Assembly: GCF_023336935.1 (NCBI RefSeq)
Contig: NZ_JAMBLR010000001.1
Location: forward strand, 124,001 to 188,000
Source: Phascolarctobacterium sp. ET69
GTDB lineage: Bacteria > Bacillota > Negativicutes > Acidaminococcales > Acidaminococcaceae
DNA length: 64,000 nucleotides
Reading direction: 5' to 3'
A program made the position numbers and the translations under genes. This document shows, piece after piece, positions 15,773-23,644 of this stretch (positions within the stretch are counted from its first letter, which is position 1; each line of letters opens with the position of its first letter). A model generated the notes under the pieces. That model had not been told where the DNA came from, made no database searches, and worked only from the letters and a program-made list of their open reading frames with translations.

Positions 15773-18028
15773 TTAAAAAGTATACGTTGCCTGTACGTTA
15801 AAGCTGCCGCCCTGGCGTTCGCCTGCGTAGCCGCGCATGTTAAGTTCAAGGGTCCACGGGCTGTCAGGCGTGGGCTGGTAGTTAAAGCCAACTTCTGCCA
15901 TTACGCTGCTGCCCTGCAAGCTCTGTGTGGGCGCTTTAAGCCCCTGCGCCGTCATATCAGCATCGCCGTTAAACTCGTACTCATACGCTAAGCCATAGTA
16001 AGTGGTGAACTTGCTTTCCTTATTGCTGGTAATGCGTGCGCCTATGCGCAGGCGGTCGCTGTTAATGCTGTCAAACTCAAACTCGTCATTAGCAACCTTA
16101 AAGCTGTCGCCTTCGGTGTAGGTGTGGAAGAACTTACCGTAAATATCAAGGTCGCTGCTTTCGCTGAGGCTGATGATTTTACCAACGCCAATGTGCGCGC
16201 CGTAGTAAGCGCTTTCACTTTCATAGCCGTAAAAATTGCCTGCACCATCGCGCAAAGCGTTATCCATATCGCTCTTTAACATACCGGCGCGGAGGCTGCC
16301 TTCTGTATAAACGCCGTTTTTATTGGTGTAGCGTGCCGCAATGCCGCCGCCGTTGTAAACAAGGCTGCCGTCACCGCGGAAGAACTCGTTGTTGAACTCA
16401 TTAAACGTTCTGTAATTGCCGCTGCCGTTTTCGTAGAACACGCCCCAGCTGAACTCGCTGCCGTTACCGAACTTATCGGCATTGCCAACGCCAACAATTG
16501 TGCTCCAGCCGTTAATTTTAATGTCGCTGTTCACATCATACTTGCTGCGGTTGCCGTGCACGGCGGCAAAGGTTTTAACGCCGTAATTGCTGTCGCGGCT
16601 TATGGTGTCCAGGCTGTCGCTGATTAAATCCGTGCCCTGGTTTATAAAGGCTGCCGCAACGGCGCGGTTTTCAGCAACCAAATTAACCTGATTGTTTTGT
16701 TTAACTTCGGTTAATGTGTATTTAACGCTGTTGCCGTTGTCCGCAACTTCAACCGCACCAGTACCAACCGTAGCAACGCCAGCGGTAAATTCATCGGCAA
16801 CGATAACTTTTCCAGAATCAATTCCTAATTTTTCACCGTTAATAAAGGTCATGCTGTCGCCGGTAGTAAGTTCTGCACCGCCTTCAAAATTAAGCTTGTT
16901 AAGATTGATATTGGTATCAGCAAGCGCACTATCTTCGGTGTTATTAATAATGTTTAAAACTGTGCCGTCACTGTCCCAAGTGATGTTGTCAAAATTAATG
17001 TCACTGAAGTTGTAGACGCCTTTAACACTGCCGTTCCAATTATCAATTATAAGTTTATTCCCTTCTGTCTTTATATTAAAATCATTTGACGGTGTACCAT
17101 CAATATAATAACCAAATAAATTAGATTCAGAAACATCTGCTCCTATACCTAAAGTAATTATATTATTTGAAAATGAACGGTCATTTTGGACTGAATCAAT
17201 ATAATGATATGCACCGTAGACATCATCATTTATTTTTGCACTGCTTATGTATATAGTACTTCCCTCTATACTATGTCCATTCATCGTCCATCCACCAACT
17301 ACATTATTTGCAGTACCGCCAATAATATAGATATGGTTATTTTTTAAAGTATCAATTGTAGTATTAGCAGCATAATTATATCCGCCATAAACATCTTGTA
17401 CATTGGCATTATCTTTAACTACAACAGTATTTTCGCTGCTGTTTCCACCAAAGACGCCGTAAATATCTCCATTTACAACAGCATTTCCGCTAATTTCTAC
17501 ATAGTTATTTAATCCACTGCCAGCAGGTGAATTTACATATACGCCATATACAAAATTTACATTAGCATTTTCGCCTATTAAAACTTTATTATTTTCTAAT
17601 TTATTATTACCGCGTGCACCATAAATACTTCCACTATTTGCTTTTGCATTACCGATAATTTCTACAGTAGTACCGCTAATTATATTAGCATTATAGTTTT
17701 GTGCACCATATACACTATTAAACACAGAATCTCCGCTAATAGTTACAGTTGTACCAAGAAGATTAGTTTCTGCCAAAGTTCCTTCTGCACCATAAATACT
17801 TCCGTTAATTGTTCCTCCAGTCATAGTTACTGAAGCATTGTTAATAGGTTCACCGGAATTATTTTCAGGCTGACCGTATACATTATCATAAACATCACCA
17901 GAATTTATAGTTACCGAACCATTACCAATTAAATCTTCCGCCGCTGCCGTATTTACAAAGCCGTACACGCTTATACTGCCCGCTGCCAGCAGGCTTAATA
18001 AAATTTTGTACTGCAAATTTTTACCCAT
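15773..18028 (-). CDS. Autotransporter (type V secretion) adhesin-like protein
   Basis: A 751-residue protein with a signal peptide (positive N-terminus, hydrophobic core, cleavage near the AAA at about residue 30). A beta-helix-like passenger follows, with about ten imperfect 25-30-residue repeats built on a V/I-YGA motif (SVYGAQN, SIYGARG, DIYGVFG, DVYGGYN). The C-terminal beta-barrel autotransporter domain spans roughly residues 490-751 and ends in the outer-membrane signature ATYTF. The start at 18028 is chosen because GGGAG lies 8 bases before it; the ATG at 18043 lacks a ribosome site. The passenger half (17.0-17.9 kb) is AT-rich while the barrel half is GC-rich, suggesting different histories. 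The substrate or ligand is unknown. Confidence 0.9.
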   Translation of the reverse strand: MGKNLQYKILLSLLAAGSISVYGFVNTAAAEDLIGNGSVTINSGDVYDNVYGQPENNSGEPINNASVTMTGGTINGSIYGAEGTLAETNLLGTTVTISGDSVFNSVYGAQNYNANIISGTTVEIIGNAKANSGSIYGARGNNKLENNKVLIGENANVNFVYGVYVNSPAGSGLNNYVEISGNAVVNGDIYGVFGGNSSENTVVVKDNANVQDVYGGYNYAANTTIDTLKNNHIYIIGGTANNVVGGWTMNGHSIEGSTIYISSAKINDDVYGAYHYIDSVQNDRSFSNNIITLGIGADVSESNLFGYYIDGTPSNDFNIKTEGNKLIIDNWNGSVKGVYNFSDINFDNITWDSDGTVLNIINNTEDSALADTNINLNKLNFEGGAELTTGDSMTFINGEKLGIDSGKVIVADEFTAGVATVGTGAVEVADNGNSVKYTLTEVKQNNQVNLVAENRAVAAAFINQGTDLISDSLDTISRDSNYGVKTFAAVHGNRSKYDVNSDIKINGWSTIVGVGNADKFGNGSEFSWGVFYENGSGNYRTFNEFNNEFFRGDGSLVYNGGGIAARYTNKNGVYTEGSLRAGMLKSDMDNALRDGAGNFYGYESESAYYGAHIGVGKIISLSESSDLDIYGKFFHTYTEGDSFKVANDEFEFDSINSDRLRIGARITSNKESKFTTYYGLAYEYEFNGDADMTAQGLKAPTQSLQGSSVMAEVGFNYQPTPDSPWTLELNMRGYAGERQGGSFNVQATYTF

Positions 18029-18122
18029 AATAAAATCTCCCATAATAAAAATTACGGGAGGAGATTCACGAGAGAAAATTAGCGTACGTAATTCCCCCCC
18101 GCGGACTCTTTTGTTTGCTTTA

Positions 18123-18131
18123 ATTATACCA
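18123..18131 (-). promoter_or_regulatory. extended -10 promoter of the autotransporter
   Basis: Reading the minus strand, TGG precedes a perfect TATAAT (plus coordinates 18123-18128). No good -35 is present at 17 bases, so it relies on the TGn extension. The roughly 90-nt leader contains a run of seven G residues (C7 on the plus strand, about 18094-18100). Confidence 0.5.
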
Positions 18132-18464
18132 TTGCCGGAGATGTTTGTATATAAAACAGATTGATTTGTGTAAAGTTTGAGGGCAATTTTACCTTAAAAG
18201 ATTTTTTTAAGATGGTTTTGTGGTTTTGTAGTTATTATATTTTTATTCATGTTACTTTTAATTTTGTTATCGCCTTTGATTATAATTTATTATTTTTTAT
18301 TTCTTTTTATTATTCATCTTCATTCTTTTGACTGAGCAAAAGAAATTTTGGATGGTAAATTTTACTTCCTGTTCGGTCGTAAAATTTGCCTGGCTTCACT
18401 GGCACAATTATAAACTTCGCTTAAAGCTCGTTTCTAATTGGCGATTCAGCCAAAGAAAACTCAC

Positions 18465-18590
18465 GCGGCTGATAAAAATTTAAACGCGGCACGCAGAAAG
18501 CAATAAAATTTTCCACGGAACTCGCTTCGCTCAAACACCGGGAAAATTTTATTGCTTTTCAGTAAATACCGCCAAATTTTTAATGCCGCG
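18465..18590. repeat. Nested inverted repeat, copy A of the constant-core hairpin family
   Basis: An 18-bp perfect inner stem (18497-18514 / 18541-18558) encloses a 26-base loop with the core GGAACTCGCTTCGCTCAAAC. Outer arms CGCGGC..TAAAAATTT and AAATTTTTA..GCCGCG extend the palindrome to about 126 bp. The core recurs in the elements at 18826-18890 and 59988-60052, while the stems here are unrelated in sequence to theirs. Confidence 0.8.
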
Positions 18591-18825
18591 ATTTGATGTA
18601 ATCCGTACTTTTAATATATTGAATTTAGGTGAGTTGATTTGCTTAAATTCATACTTTGGTAAATTTTTATAAAAAGCAGCAATGTTATCGCAGGTTGCAT
18701 ATATTTTTTATAATGAATAGTCATAAAATACGATTTAAGAGCATAATATCAAAAATCAAGCTATAAAAGTACGGGTTATGTCAAAAGGCGACTTTCAAAA
18801 AACAGGCGAAAGCTTAAAATAAAAA

Positions 18826-18890
18826 GGCACTTGCAGCATTTGCCGAAGGATGTTTGAGCGAAGCGAGTTTCCGCAGGCGCTGCAAGTGGC
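18826..18890 (-). repeat. Copy B of the constant-core hairpin family
   Basis: Stem CACTTGCAGC (18828-18837) / GCTGCAAGTG (18879-18888). On the minus strand it matches the copy at 59988-60052 over about 61 bases with only a few differences, including the ACTCGCTTCGCTCA core and the flanking CCTGCGG and CGGCAAATGC blocks. Confidence 0.85.
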
Positions 18891-18998
18891 AAACTGATTT
18901 AATATTGAGCCGTTAAGTTTTTTGAGGAGCAAAACTTTCTTGCTTACTTCTTTAGTTATAAAGAAGTAAGATGAGTAAAAAAAGAAAATCGAAGTATA

Positions 18999-19099
18999 AA
19001 AACTACATACAAGGATGAAACGTAAATTAAAATGAACATGAATAAAAAAGAAAATTAAAACATAAAACCTACATACAAAGGATTAAAAGAAAATTAAAA
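18999..19099 (+). repeat. Imperfect direct repeat pair
   Basis: The block with CTACATACAAGGAT followed by AAATTAAAA at 18999-19032 recurs with small indels at 19064-19099. Nothing coding is seen in it. Confidence 0.65.
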
Positions 19100-19134
19100 G
19101 CAAAACCCAAAAAATAAAACTCAATCCCATCTTT

Positions 19135-19163
19135 TTGCAATTTGACATATTTAACGGTATAAT
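19135..19163 (+). promoter_or_regulatory. promoter of the DUF512-cobO-der-plsY operon
   Basis: -35 TTGCAA (19135-19140), 17-base spacer, -10 TATAAT (19158-19163). A TTGACA at 19143-19148 lies inside the spacer, so a second start (-10 TAAACT at 19166) is possible. Confidence 0.65.
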
Positions 19164-19214
19164 ATAAACTAACAAAGTATGTTTTAAAAGAGTGTTTTAT
19201 ATAAAGGAGTTTTT

Positions 19215-20495
19215 ATGCAGGGATTAATAAGCAGCGTTAAACGCGGCAGCCTTGCCGATGCCTCAGGCATTAAAGCGGGCGAAAGCCTGCTGGCGGTTAA
19301 TGGCAGCAGCGTGCGCGATATTATAGATTTAAGCTTTTTGCTGGCGGATGAGGAAGTGGAGCTTGCGCTTGTCGATGCCGCAGGCAATGAGCGCAAAGTG
19401 CAGATAACCAAAAACATAGATGAAGACCTGGGGCTGGAGTTTGAAAGCGCCGTATTTGACAAGGTAACAACCTGTTACAACAAATGCGTTTTCTGCTTTG
19501 TAGACCAGATGATACCCGGCATGCGCAAGGGGCTTTATGTGCGTGATGACGATTACCGCCTTTCGTTTTTGTACGGCAATTTTATAACCCTTACCAATAT
19601 GAAGGACGAAGATTTTGACCGCATTATTAAAACGCATATGTCGCCGCTGTACGTTTCCGTACACGCTACCGACCCCGAAGTGCGCTGCGCAATGATGAAA
19701 AACCGCTTTGCGGGTGAGCTGATGGATAAGCTGCAACGCCTGTTTGAAGCCGGTATTACCGTGCATACGCAGATTGTGTGCTGCCCCGGCTATAATGACG
19801 GTGAGGTTTTAAAACGCACTTATGCCGATTTGCGCGCGCTGGCGCCGAATGTTGAAACTATGGCCGTGGTGCCTGTTGGGCTTACCAAAAACCGCGCGCA
19901 TTTAACGCCGCTGCGACTGTTTACGCCGCAGGAAGCGCGTGAAATTGTAACCATGGTTACGGACTGGCAGAAGGAATGCCGCCAAAGCCTTGGCAAATCG
20001 TTTGTGTACCTTGGCGACGAGTTTTACATTCTGGCAGGCATGCCGCTGCCGGAAGCGGAGTGGTATGACGGTTTTCCGCAGCTGGAAAACGGCATCGGCC
20101 TGAGCCGCAATTTTTTGGAAGAATGGCAGGAGGCAGGCAAAATTGCCCCGGTTAAGGGCAGTACAAACAGCGTTATACCCGTTGGCACAAGCGCTTATAA
20201 GGTTTTGCAGCCGCTTATTGAGGAGTTTAACGCCAAAACCGGCATGCAGCACAAGCTGCTGGCGGTGGAAAACGAGTTTTTTGGCAATACGGTTAACGTA
20301 ACCGGGCTTTTGTGCGGCAATGATATTTTAAACGCCGTTAAGGGCGCAGAGAGCGTTATTTTGCCGGAAGTTGTTTTAAACAGCGATGATTTGTTCCTTG
20401 ACGATATGAGTTACGCAGAGTTTTGCGCCGCCTGCGGAGCGCCTGTGCACAGGGCTGCTTCGGCAGGGGATTTGTACAAGCTGCTGCAAAGATAA
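19215..20495 (+). CDS. DUF512 family protein with PDZ and radical-SAM-type cysteine motif
   Basis: A 426-residue protein with an N-terminal PDZ-like domain (residues 1-70), then a CX3CX2C triad (Cys87, Cys91, Cys94; CYNKCVFC) as in radical SAM enzymes, and the C-terminal DUF512 domain. It fits the DUF512/YloC-independent radical SAM family common in Clostridia and Negativicutes, whose substrate is unknown. The family typically sits before der, as here. An AAAGGAG site precedes the start. The next gene begins 9 bases after its stop. Confidence 0.88.
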   Translation: MQGLISSVKRGSLADASGIKAGESLLAVNGSSVRDIIDLSFLLADEEVELALVDAAGNERKVQITKNIDEDLGLEFESAVFDKVTTCYNKCVFCFVDQMIPGMRKGLYVRDDDYRLSFLYGNFITLTNMKDEDFDRIIKTHMSPLYVSVHATDPEVRCAMMKNRFAGELMDKLQRLFEAGITVHTQIVCCPGYNDGEVLKRTYADLRALAPNVETMAVVPVGLTKNRAHLTPLRLFTPQEAREIVTMVTDWQKECRQSLGKSFVYLGDEFYILAGMPLPEAEWYDGFPQLENGIGLSRNFLEEWQEAGKIAPVKGSTNSVIPVGTSAYKVLQPLIEEFNAKTGMQHKLLAVENEFFGNTVNVTGLLCGNDILNAVKGAESVILPEVVLNSDDLFLDDMSYAEFCAACGAPVHRAASAGDLYKLLQR

Positions 20496-20504
20496 GGTGT
20501 TATT

Positions 20505-21029
20505 ATGAAAGATTACGGTATTTTGCAGGTTTATACCGGCGGCGGCAAGGGCAAAACCAGTGCCGCGCTGGGGGTGGCGTTCCGTGCGTGCGCACGCGGT
20601 GCGCGTGTGTTAATGCTGGCCTTTTTAAAGGATGACCCCAATTACAGTGAGGCAATCGGCGCGCATCTTTTGCCGGGCTTTACTTTAAAGCAGGTGGGGC
20701 GCGATGCTTTTGTAAATTTTAAAAATCCGGCACAGGTAGACCTTGACCTGGCGCGCAGCGGCTGGGAAACAGCCAAAAAAGCAATTTTAAACCGCGAAGC
20801 CGATTTAATAATACTTGACGAGATTAACATTGTTTTACAGACGGGCATGCTGCCGGTGGACGAAGTGGTTGATTTTTTGAAGGCGCATAAGGGTTATGCC
20901 GAAATTATCTGCACCGGGCGCGGCGCACCGCAGAAGCTGTGTGATGCTGCCGGGCTGGTAACGGATATGCAGGAGGTTAAGCACTATTTCCATCTGGGGG
21001 TAAGTTCCCGGGCAGGCATAGATTTTTAG
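20505..21029 (+). CDS. Cob(I)yrinic acid a,c-diamide adenosyltransferase (CobO/BtuR family)
   Basis: ATP-dependent corrinoid adenosyltransferase, giving adenosylcobalamin precursors. The 174 residues show the P-loop variant TGGGKGKTS at 11-19, the LDEI Walker B segment near residue 105, and GRGAP near the end, all family signatures. No other cobalamin synthesis gene is nearby, so it may serve salvage. It lies between DUF512 and der, with 9- and 17-base gaps, and is probably co-transcribed. It is slightly shorter than E. coli BtuR, as is common in Firmicutes. Confidence 0.9.
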   Translation: MKDYGILQVYTGGGKGKTSAALGVAFRACARGARVLMLAFLKDDPNYSEAIGAHLLPGFTLKQVGRDAFVNFKNPAQVDLDLARSGWETAKKAILNREADLIILDEINIVLQTGMLPVDEVVDFLKAHKGYAEIICTGRGAPQKLCDAAGLVTDMQEVKHYFHLGVSSRAGIDF

Positions 21030-21046
21030 AGAGTGAGGTTAGTGGA

Positions 21047-22375
21047 GTGGGTAAACCGATAGTTGCCATTGTTGGCAGGCCTAATGTCGGCAAATCGACA
21101 TTGTTTAATATTTTTGCAAACAGCCGCATTTCCATTGTTGAAGACACCCCGGGCGTAACGCGCGACCGCTTGTACGCCGAGGGCGACTGGCTGGACAACC
21201 AGTTTATGATGGTTGATACCGGCGGCATTGAGATTATGAACAGCGACGCGATTGCTGTTTCCATCCGCCAGCAGGCGGAAATTGCCATTAAAGAGGCAGA
21301 CGTTATTTTGTTTGTGTGCGATGCGCGCAGCGGCATTGTGCAGGAGGACGCCGATGTTGCCAGAATTCTGCGCAAAAGCGGCAAGCCGATTGTGCTGGCT
21401 GTAAACAAGGCCGATTCGCCCAAGCAGGAGCTTAACGTTTATGAGTTTTACAATTTGGGCCTGGGTGAGCCGTTCCCGATTTCGGCGGCTAACCATTTGG
21501 GCATTGGCGACCTTTTGGACGCCGTTGTGGCAAAATTTCCGCAGAATAAGGCGGGCGTGTTTGACAATGACGAGGACCAGATTAAAGTTGCGCTTATCGG
21601 CCGCCCGAATGTAGGCAAGTCTTCCATTTTTAATTCGCTGGTAGGGCAGGAGCGCAGCATTGTAAGCGACGTTGCCGGTACTACGCGCGACGCTATTGAC
21701 ACGCCGGTTGTGCGCAACGGGCAGAAGTATTTGTTTATTGATACTGCCGGTATGCGCCGCAAGGGCAAAATTGACGAGCCGATTGAAAAGTACAGCATTA
21801 TCCGCAGCCTGCGCGCCGTTGACCGCAGCGATGTGGTGCTGATGGTTATTGACGCTGTGGACGGCGTTACCGAGCAGGACAAAAAAATTGCCGGTTATGC
21901 GCACGAAGCGGGCAAGGGCATTGTAATTGTTGTTAACAAGTGGGACGCCTACGAAAAGGACGAAAACTCCACCCTGCGCTATACCGAAACACTGCGCAAA
22001 GAGCTGATTTTTATGCAGTATGCGCCTGTTGTGTATGTATCGGCGCTTACCAAGCAGCGTATTCACCGTCTGCCGGAGGTTATTAACTACGTTGCCGAAC
22101 AGAACGCCATGCGCGTGGCAACCAGCGTGCTGAACCAGGTTATTGCCGACGCTGTGGCAATTAACCCGCCGCCGACGGAAAAAGGCCAGCGTTTGAAGAT
22201 TTTGTATGCAACGCAGGTTAAAATTAAGCCGCCTACGTTTGTTATTTTTGTCAACGAGCCGGAAATCATGCATTTTTCGTACCAGCGTTATCTGGAAAAC
22301 AAACTGCGTGAAGCGTTCGGTTTTGAAGGTACGCCGCTGTCAATGATTATCCGCGGCAAAAAAGAGGACGAATAG
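21047..22375 (+). CDS. der: Ribosome biogenesis GTPase Der (EngA)
   Basis: Double-GTPase required for 50S subunit maturation. In 442 residues it has two GTPase domains, each with GRPNVGKS (residues about 10-17 and 185-192), DTGG/DTAG switch motifs and NKAD/NKWD base-recognition motifs. A KH-like C-terminal domain follows. Translation starts at GTG 21047, giving MGKPIVAIVG, with GTGAGG 8 bases upstream; no ATG fits. It is followed 11 bases later by plsY. Confidence 0.97.
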   Translation: MGKPIVAIVGRPNVGKSTLFNIFANSRISIVEDTPGVTRDRLYAEGDWLDNQFMMVDTGGIEIMNSDAIAVSIRQQAEIAIKEADVILFVCDARSGIVQEDADVARILRKSGKPIVLAVNKADSPKQELNVYEFYNLGLGEPFPISAANHLGIGDLLDAVVAKFPQNKAGVFDNDEDQIKVALIGRPNVGKSSIFNSLVGQERSIVSDVAGTTRDAIDTPVVRNGQKYLFIDTAGMRRKGKIDEPIEKYSIIRSLRAVDRSDVVLMVIDAVDGVTEQDKKIAGYAHEAGKGIVIVVNKWDAYEKDENSTLRYTETLRKELIFMQYAPVVYVSALTKQRIHRLPEVINYVAEQNAMRVATSVLNQVIADAVAINPPPTEKGQRLKILYATQVKIKPPTFVIFVNEPEIMHFSYQRYLENKLREAFGFEGTPLSMIIRGKKEDE

Positions 22376-22386
22376 AGGCTGGATAA

Positions 22387-23007
22387 ATGGATGTAATGAT
22401 GTTTGTATTATGGTTTGCCGTTGGTTTTGTGTTTGGCTCCGTCCCTTCTGGGCTGTGGCTGGTTAAGGCAATTCACGGCATTGATATACGCGAGTACGGC
22501 AGCAAAAATATCGGTAGTACCAATGTTTTCCGTACTGTTGGCGGCAAAACCGCGGCGCTGGTGCTTTTGTGCGACGCGGGCAAGGGCATTATTGCCGTTA
22601 TGATTGCCCAAAGTATGACCGGCGGCGATTTGTACGCCATGCTGTTTGCCGCTATCGGCGCGCTGCTGGGGCACAATTATTCTTTGTTTCTTGGCTTTAA
22701 AGGCGGCCGCGGCGTTGCAACCGGCCTGGGGCTTTTAATCTTTTTAATGCCTAAGGTAAGCGGCATTTGCTTTATTGTGTGGCTTGCCATTGTGCTGGCA
22801 ACCCGCTATGTTTCGCTGGGCAGCTGCGTGGGTGCGTTCTGCGCGCCGTGCCTTGCGTGGTATTTCGGGTATCCGCTGCCGGTGTTTTTGTTTGCCGCCG
22901 TTGCGGCAGCGTTTGTAATTATCCGCCATAAGGATAATATCAAGCGCCTTTTAAACGGCACGGAAAGCAAAATCCGCCAGGGGCACGCTGAAGATTTAAA
23001 GAAATAA
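22387..23007 (+). CDS. plsY: Glycerol-3-phosphate 1-acyltransferase PlsY
   Basis: Membrane acyltransferase moving an acyl group from acyl-phosphate to glycerol 3-phosphate, the first step of phospholipid synthesis. The 206 residues form about five transmembrane segments. The three conserved loops are present: GSVPSG, GSKNIGSTNVFRT, and HNYSLFLGFKGGRGVATGLG. It is the last gene of the DUF512-cobO-der-plsY cluster, and a terminator follows at once. The der-plsY neighbourhood is common in Firmicutes. Confidence 0.96.
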   Translation: MDVMMFVLWFAVGFVFGSVPSGLWLVKAIHGIDIREYGSKNIGSTNVFRTVGGKTAALVLLCDAGKGIIAVMIAQSMTGGDLYAMLFAAIGALLGHNYSLFLGFKGGRGVATGLGLLIFLMPKVSGICFIVWLAIVLATRYVSLGSCVGAFCAPCLAWYFGYPLPVFLFAAVAAAFVIIRHKDNIKRLLNGTESKIRQGHAEDLKK

Positions 23008-23014
23008 TTTTACA

Positions 23015-23054
23015 AACACATTCTGTTTTATAAGCGGAATGTGTTTTATTTTTT
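23015..23054 (+). terminator. intrinsic terminator of the plsY operon
   Basis: 9-bp stem AACACATTC (23015-23023) / GAATGTGTT (23037-23045), then TTATTTTTT. Confidence 0.88.
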
Positions 23055-23112
23055 AAATTGTAAGAATATTTCAGTAAATTCATAAAAACATATGGCTTTT
23101 ACCACGAAACAG

Positions 23113-23121
23113 TGTTATAAT
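23113..23121 (+). promoter_or_regulatory. extended -10 promoter of the ACT-hom-thrB operon
   Basis: TGT followed by TATAAT (23116-23121). The -35 region (TGGCTT at 23093) is poor, so the TGn extension is likely important. Confidence 0.55.
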
Positions 23122-23166
23122 ATTCCTATGAGTAAGGTGTAAAAAAATTTTTTAGGAGATGATTAC

Positions 23167-23610
23167 ATGACAGAAAAATCTACGTTCTATCTTGTCAGAG
23201 AGGAAATTCTGCCTGAAGCAATCAAAAAAACCATTAAGGTAAAGGAAATTTTAAAACGCGGGGAAATCAGAACCATTAATGAGGCCGTTGAAAAAATGGG
23301 GCTGAGCCGCAGCGCTTATTACAAATATAAAGATTATGTATTTCCGTTTTATGAAGCAAGCAAGGAAAAAATCATTACCCTTTCTCTTTTGCTTGAACAT
23401 AAACCGGGCGTGCTTTCGCGCGTGCTGAATACTGTTGCAGGTGATTCCGGCAGCATTATGACCATTAACCAGGGTATTCCTTTGCAGGGTGTTGCCAACA
23501 CTACCATTTCCATCGAAACCAAAAACCTGACGGTTGATTTGGAAGCGCTTTTGGATAAGCTCCGCATGATTGACGGCGTTAAACGCCTGGAAGTTCTGGG
23601 GCAGGTTTAA
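23167..23610 (+). CDS. ACT domain protein (PheB/UPF0735 family)
   Basis: A 147-residue protein with an N-terminal helix-turn-helix-like half (GLSRSAYYKYKDYVFPF) and a C-terminal ACT domain (residues about 70-145, beginning HKPGVLSRVLN). ACT domains bind amino acids, so this is a candidate regulator of the threonine genes that follow. It is 34 bases before hom, an arrangement known in Firmicutes (B. subtilis pheB lies beside amino-acid genes). An AGGAG site precedes the start. The regulatory role is inference. Confidence 0.88.
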   Translation: MTEKSTFYLVREEILPEAIKKTIKVKEILKRGEIRTINEAVEKMGLSRSAYYKYKDYVFPFYEASKEKIITLSLLLEHKPGVLSRVLNTVAGDSGSIMTINQGIPLQGVANTTISIETKNLTVDLEALLDKLRMIDGVKRLEVLGQV

Positions 23611-23644
23611 GCCGCAGCCATTTATTTAATTACGGGGGGAACAA

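Larger units (their letters stand above)
18132..19134. other. About 1 kb without genes, rich in hairpins and repeats
   Basis: No open frame with a ribosome site is visible on either strand. The stretch is AT-rich and holds several inverted repeats: 18354-18364/18380-18390 (10 of 11 bases), the nested structure 18465-18590, the element 18826-18890, and an 11-bp perfect hairpin CTTACTTCTTT/AAAGAAGTAAG at 18943-18970. A pair of imperfect direct repeats lies at 18999-19099. The pieces are listed separately. Confidence 0.7.
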
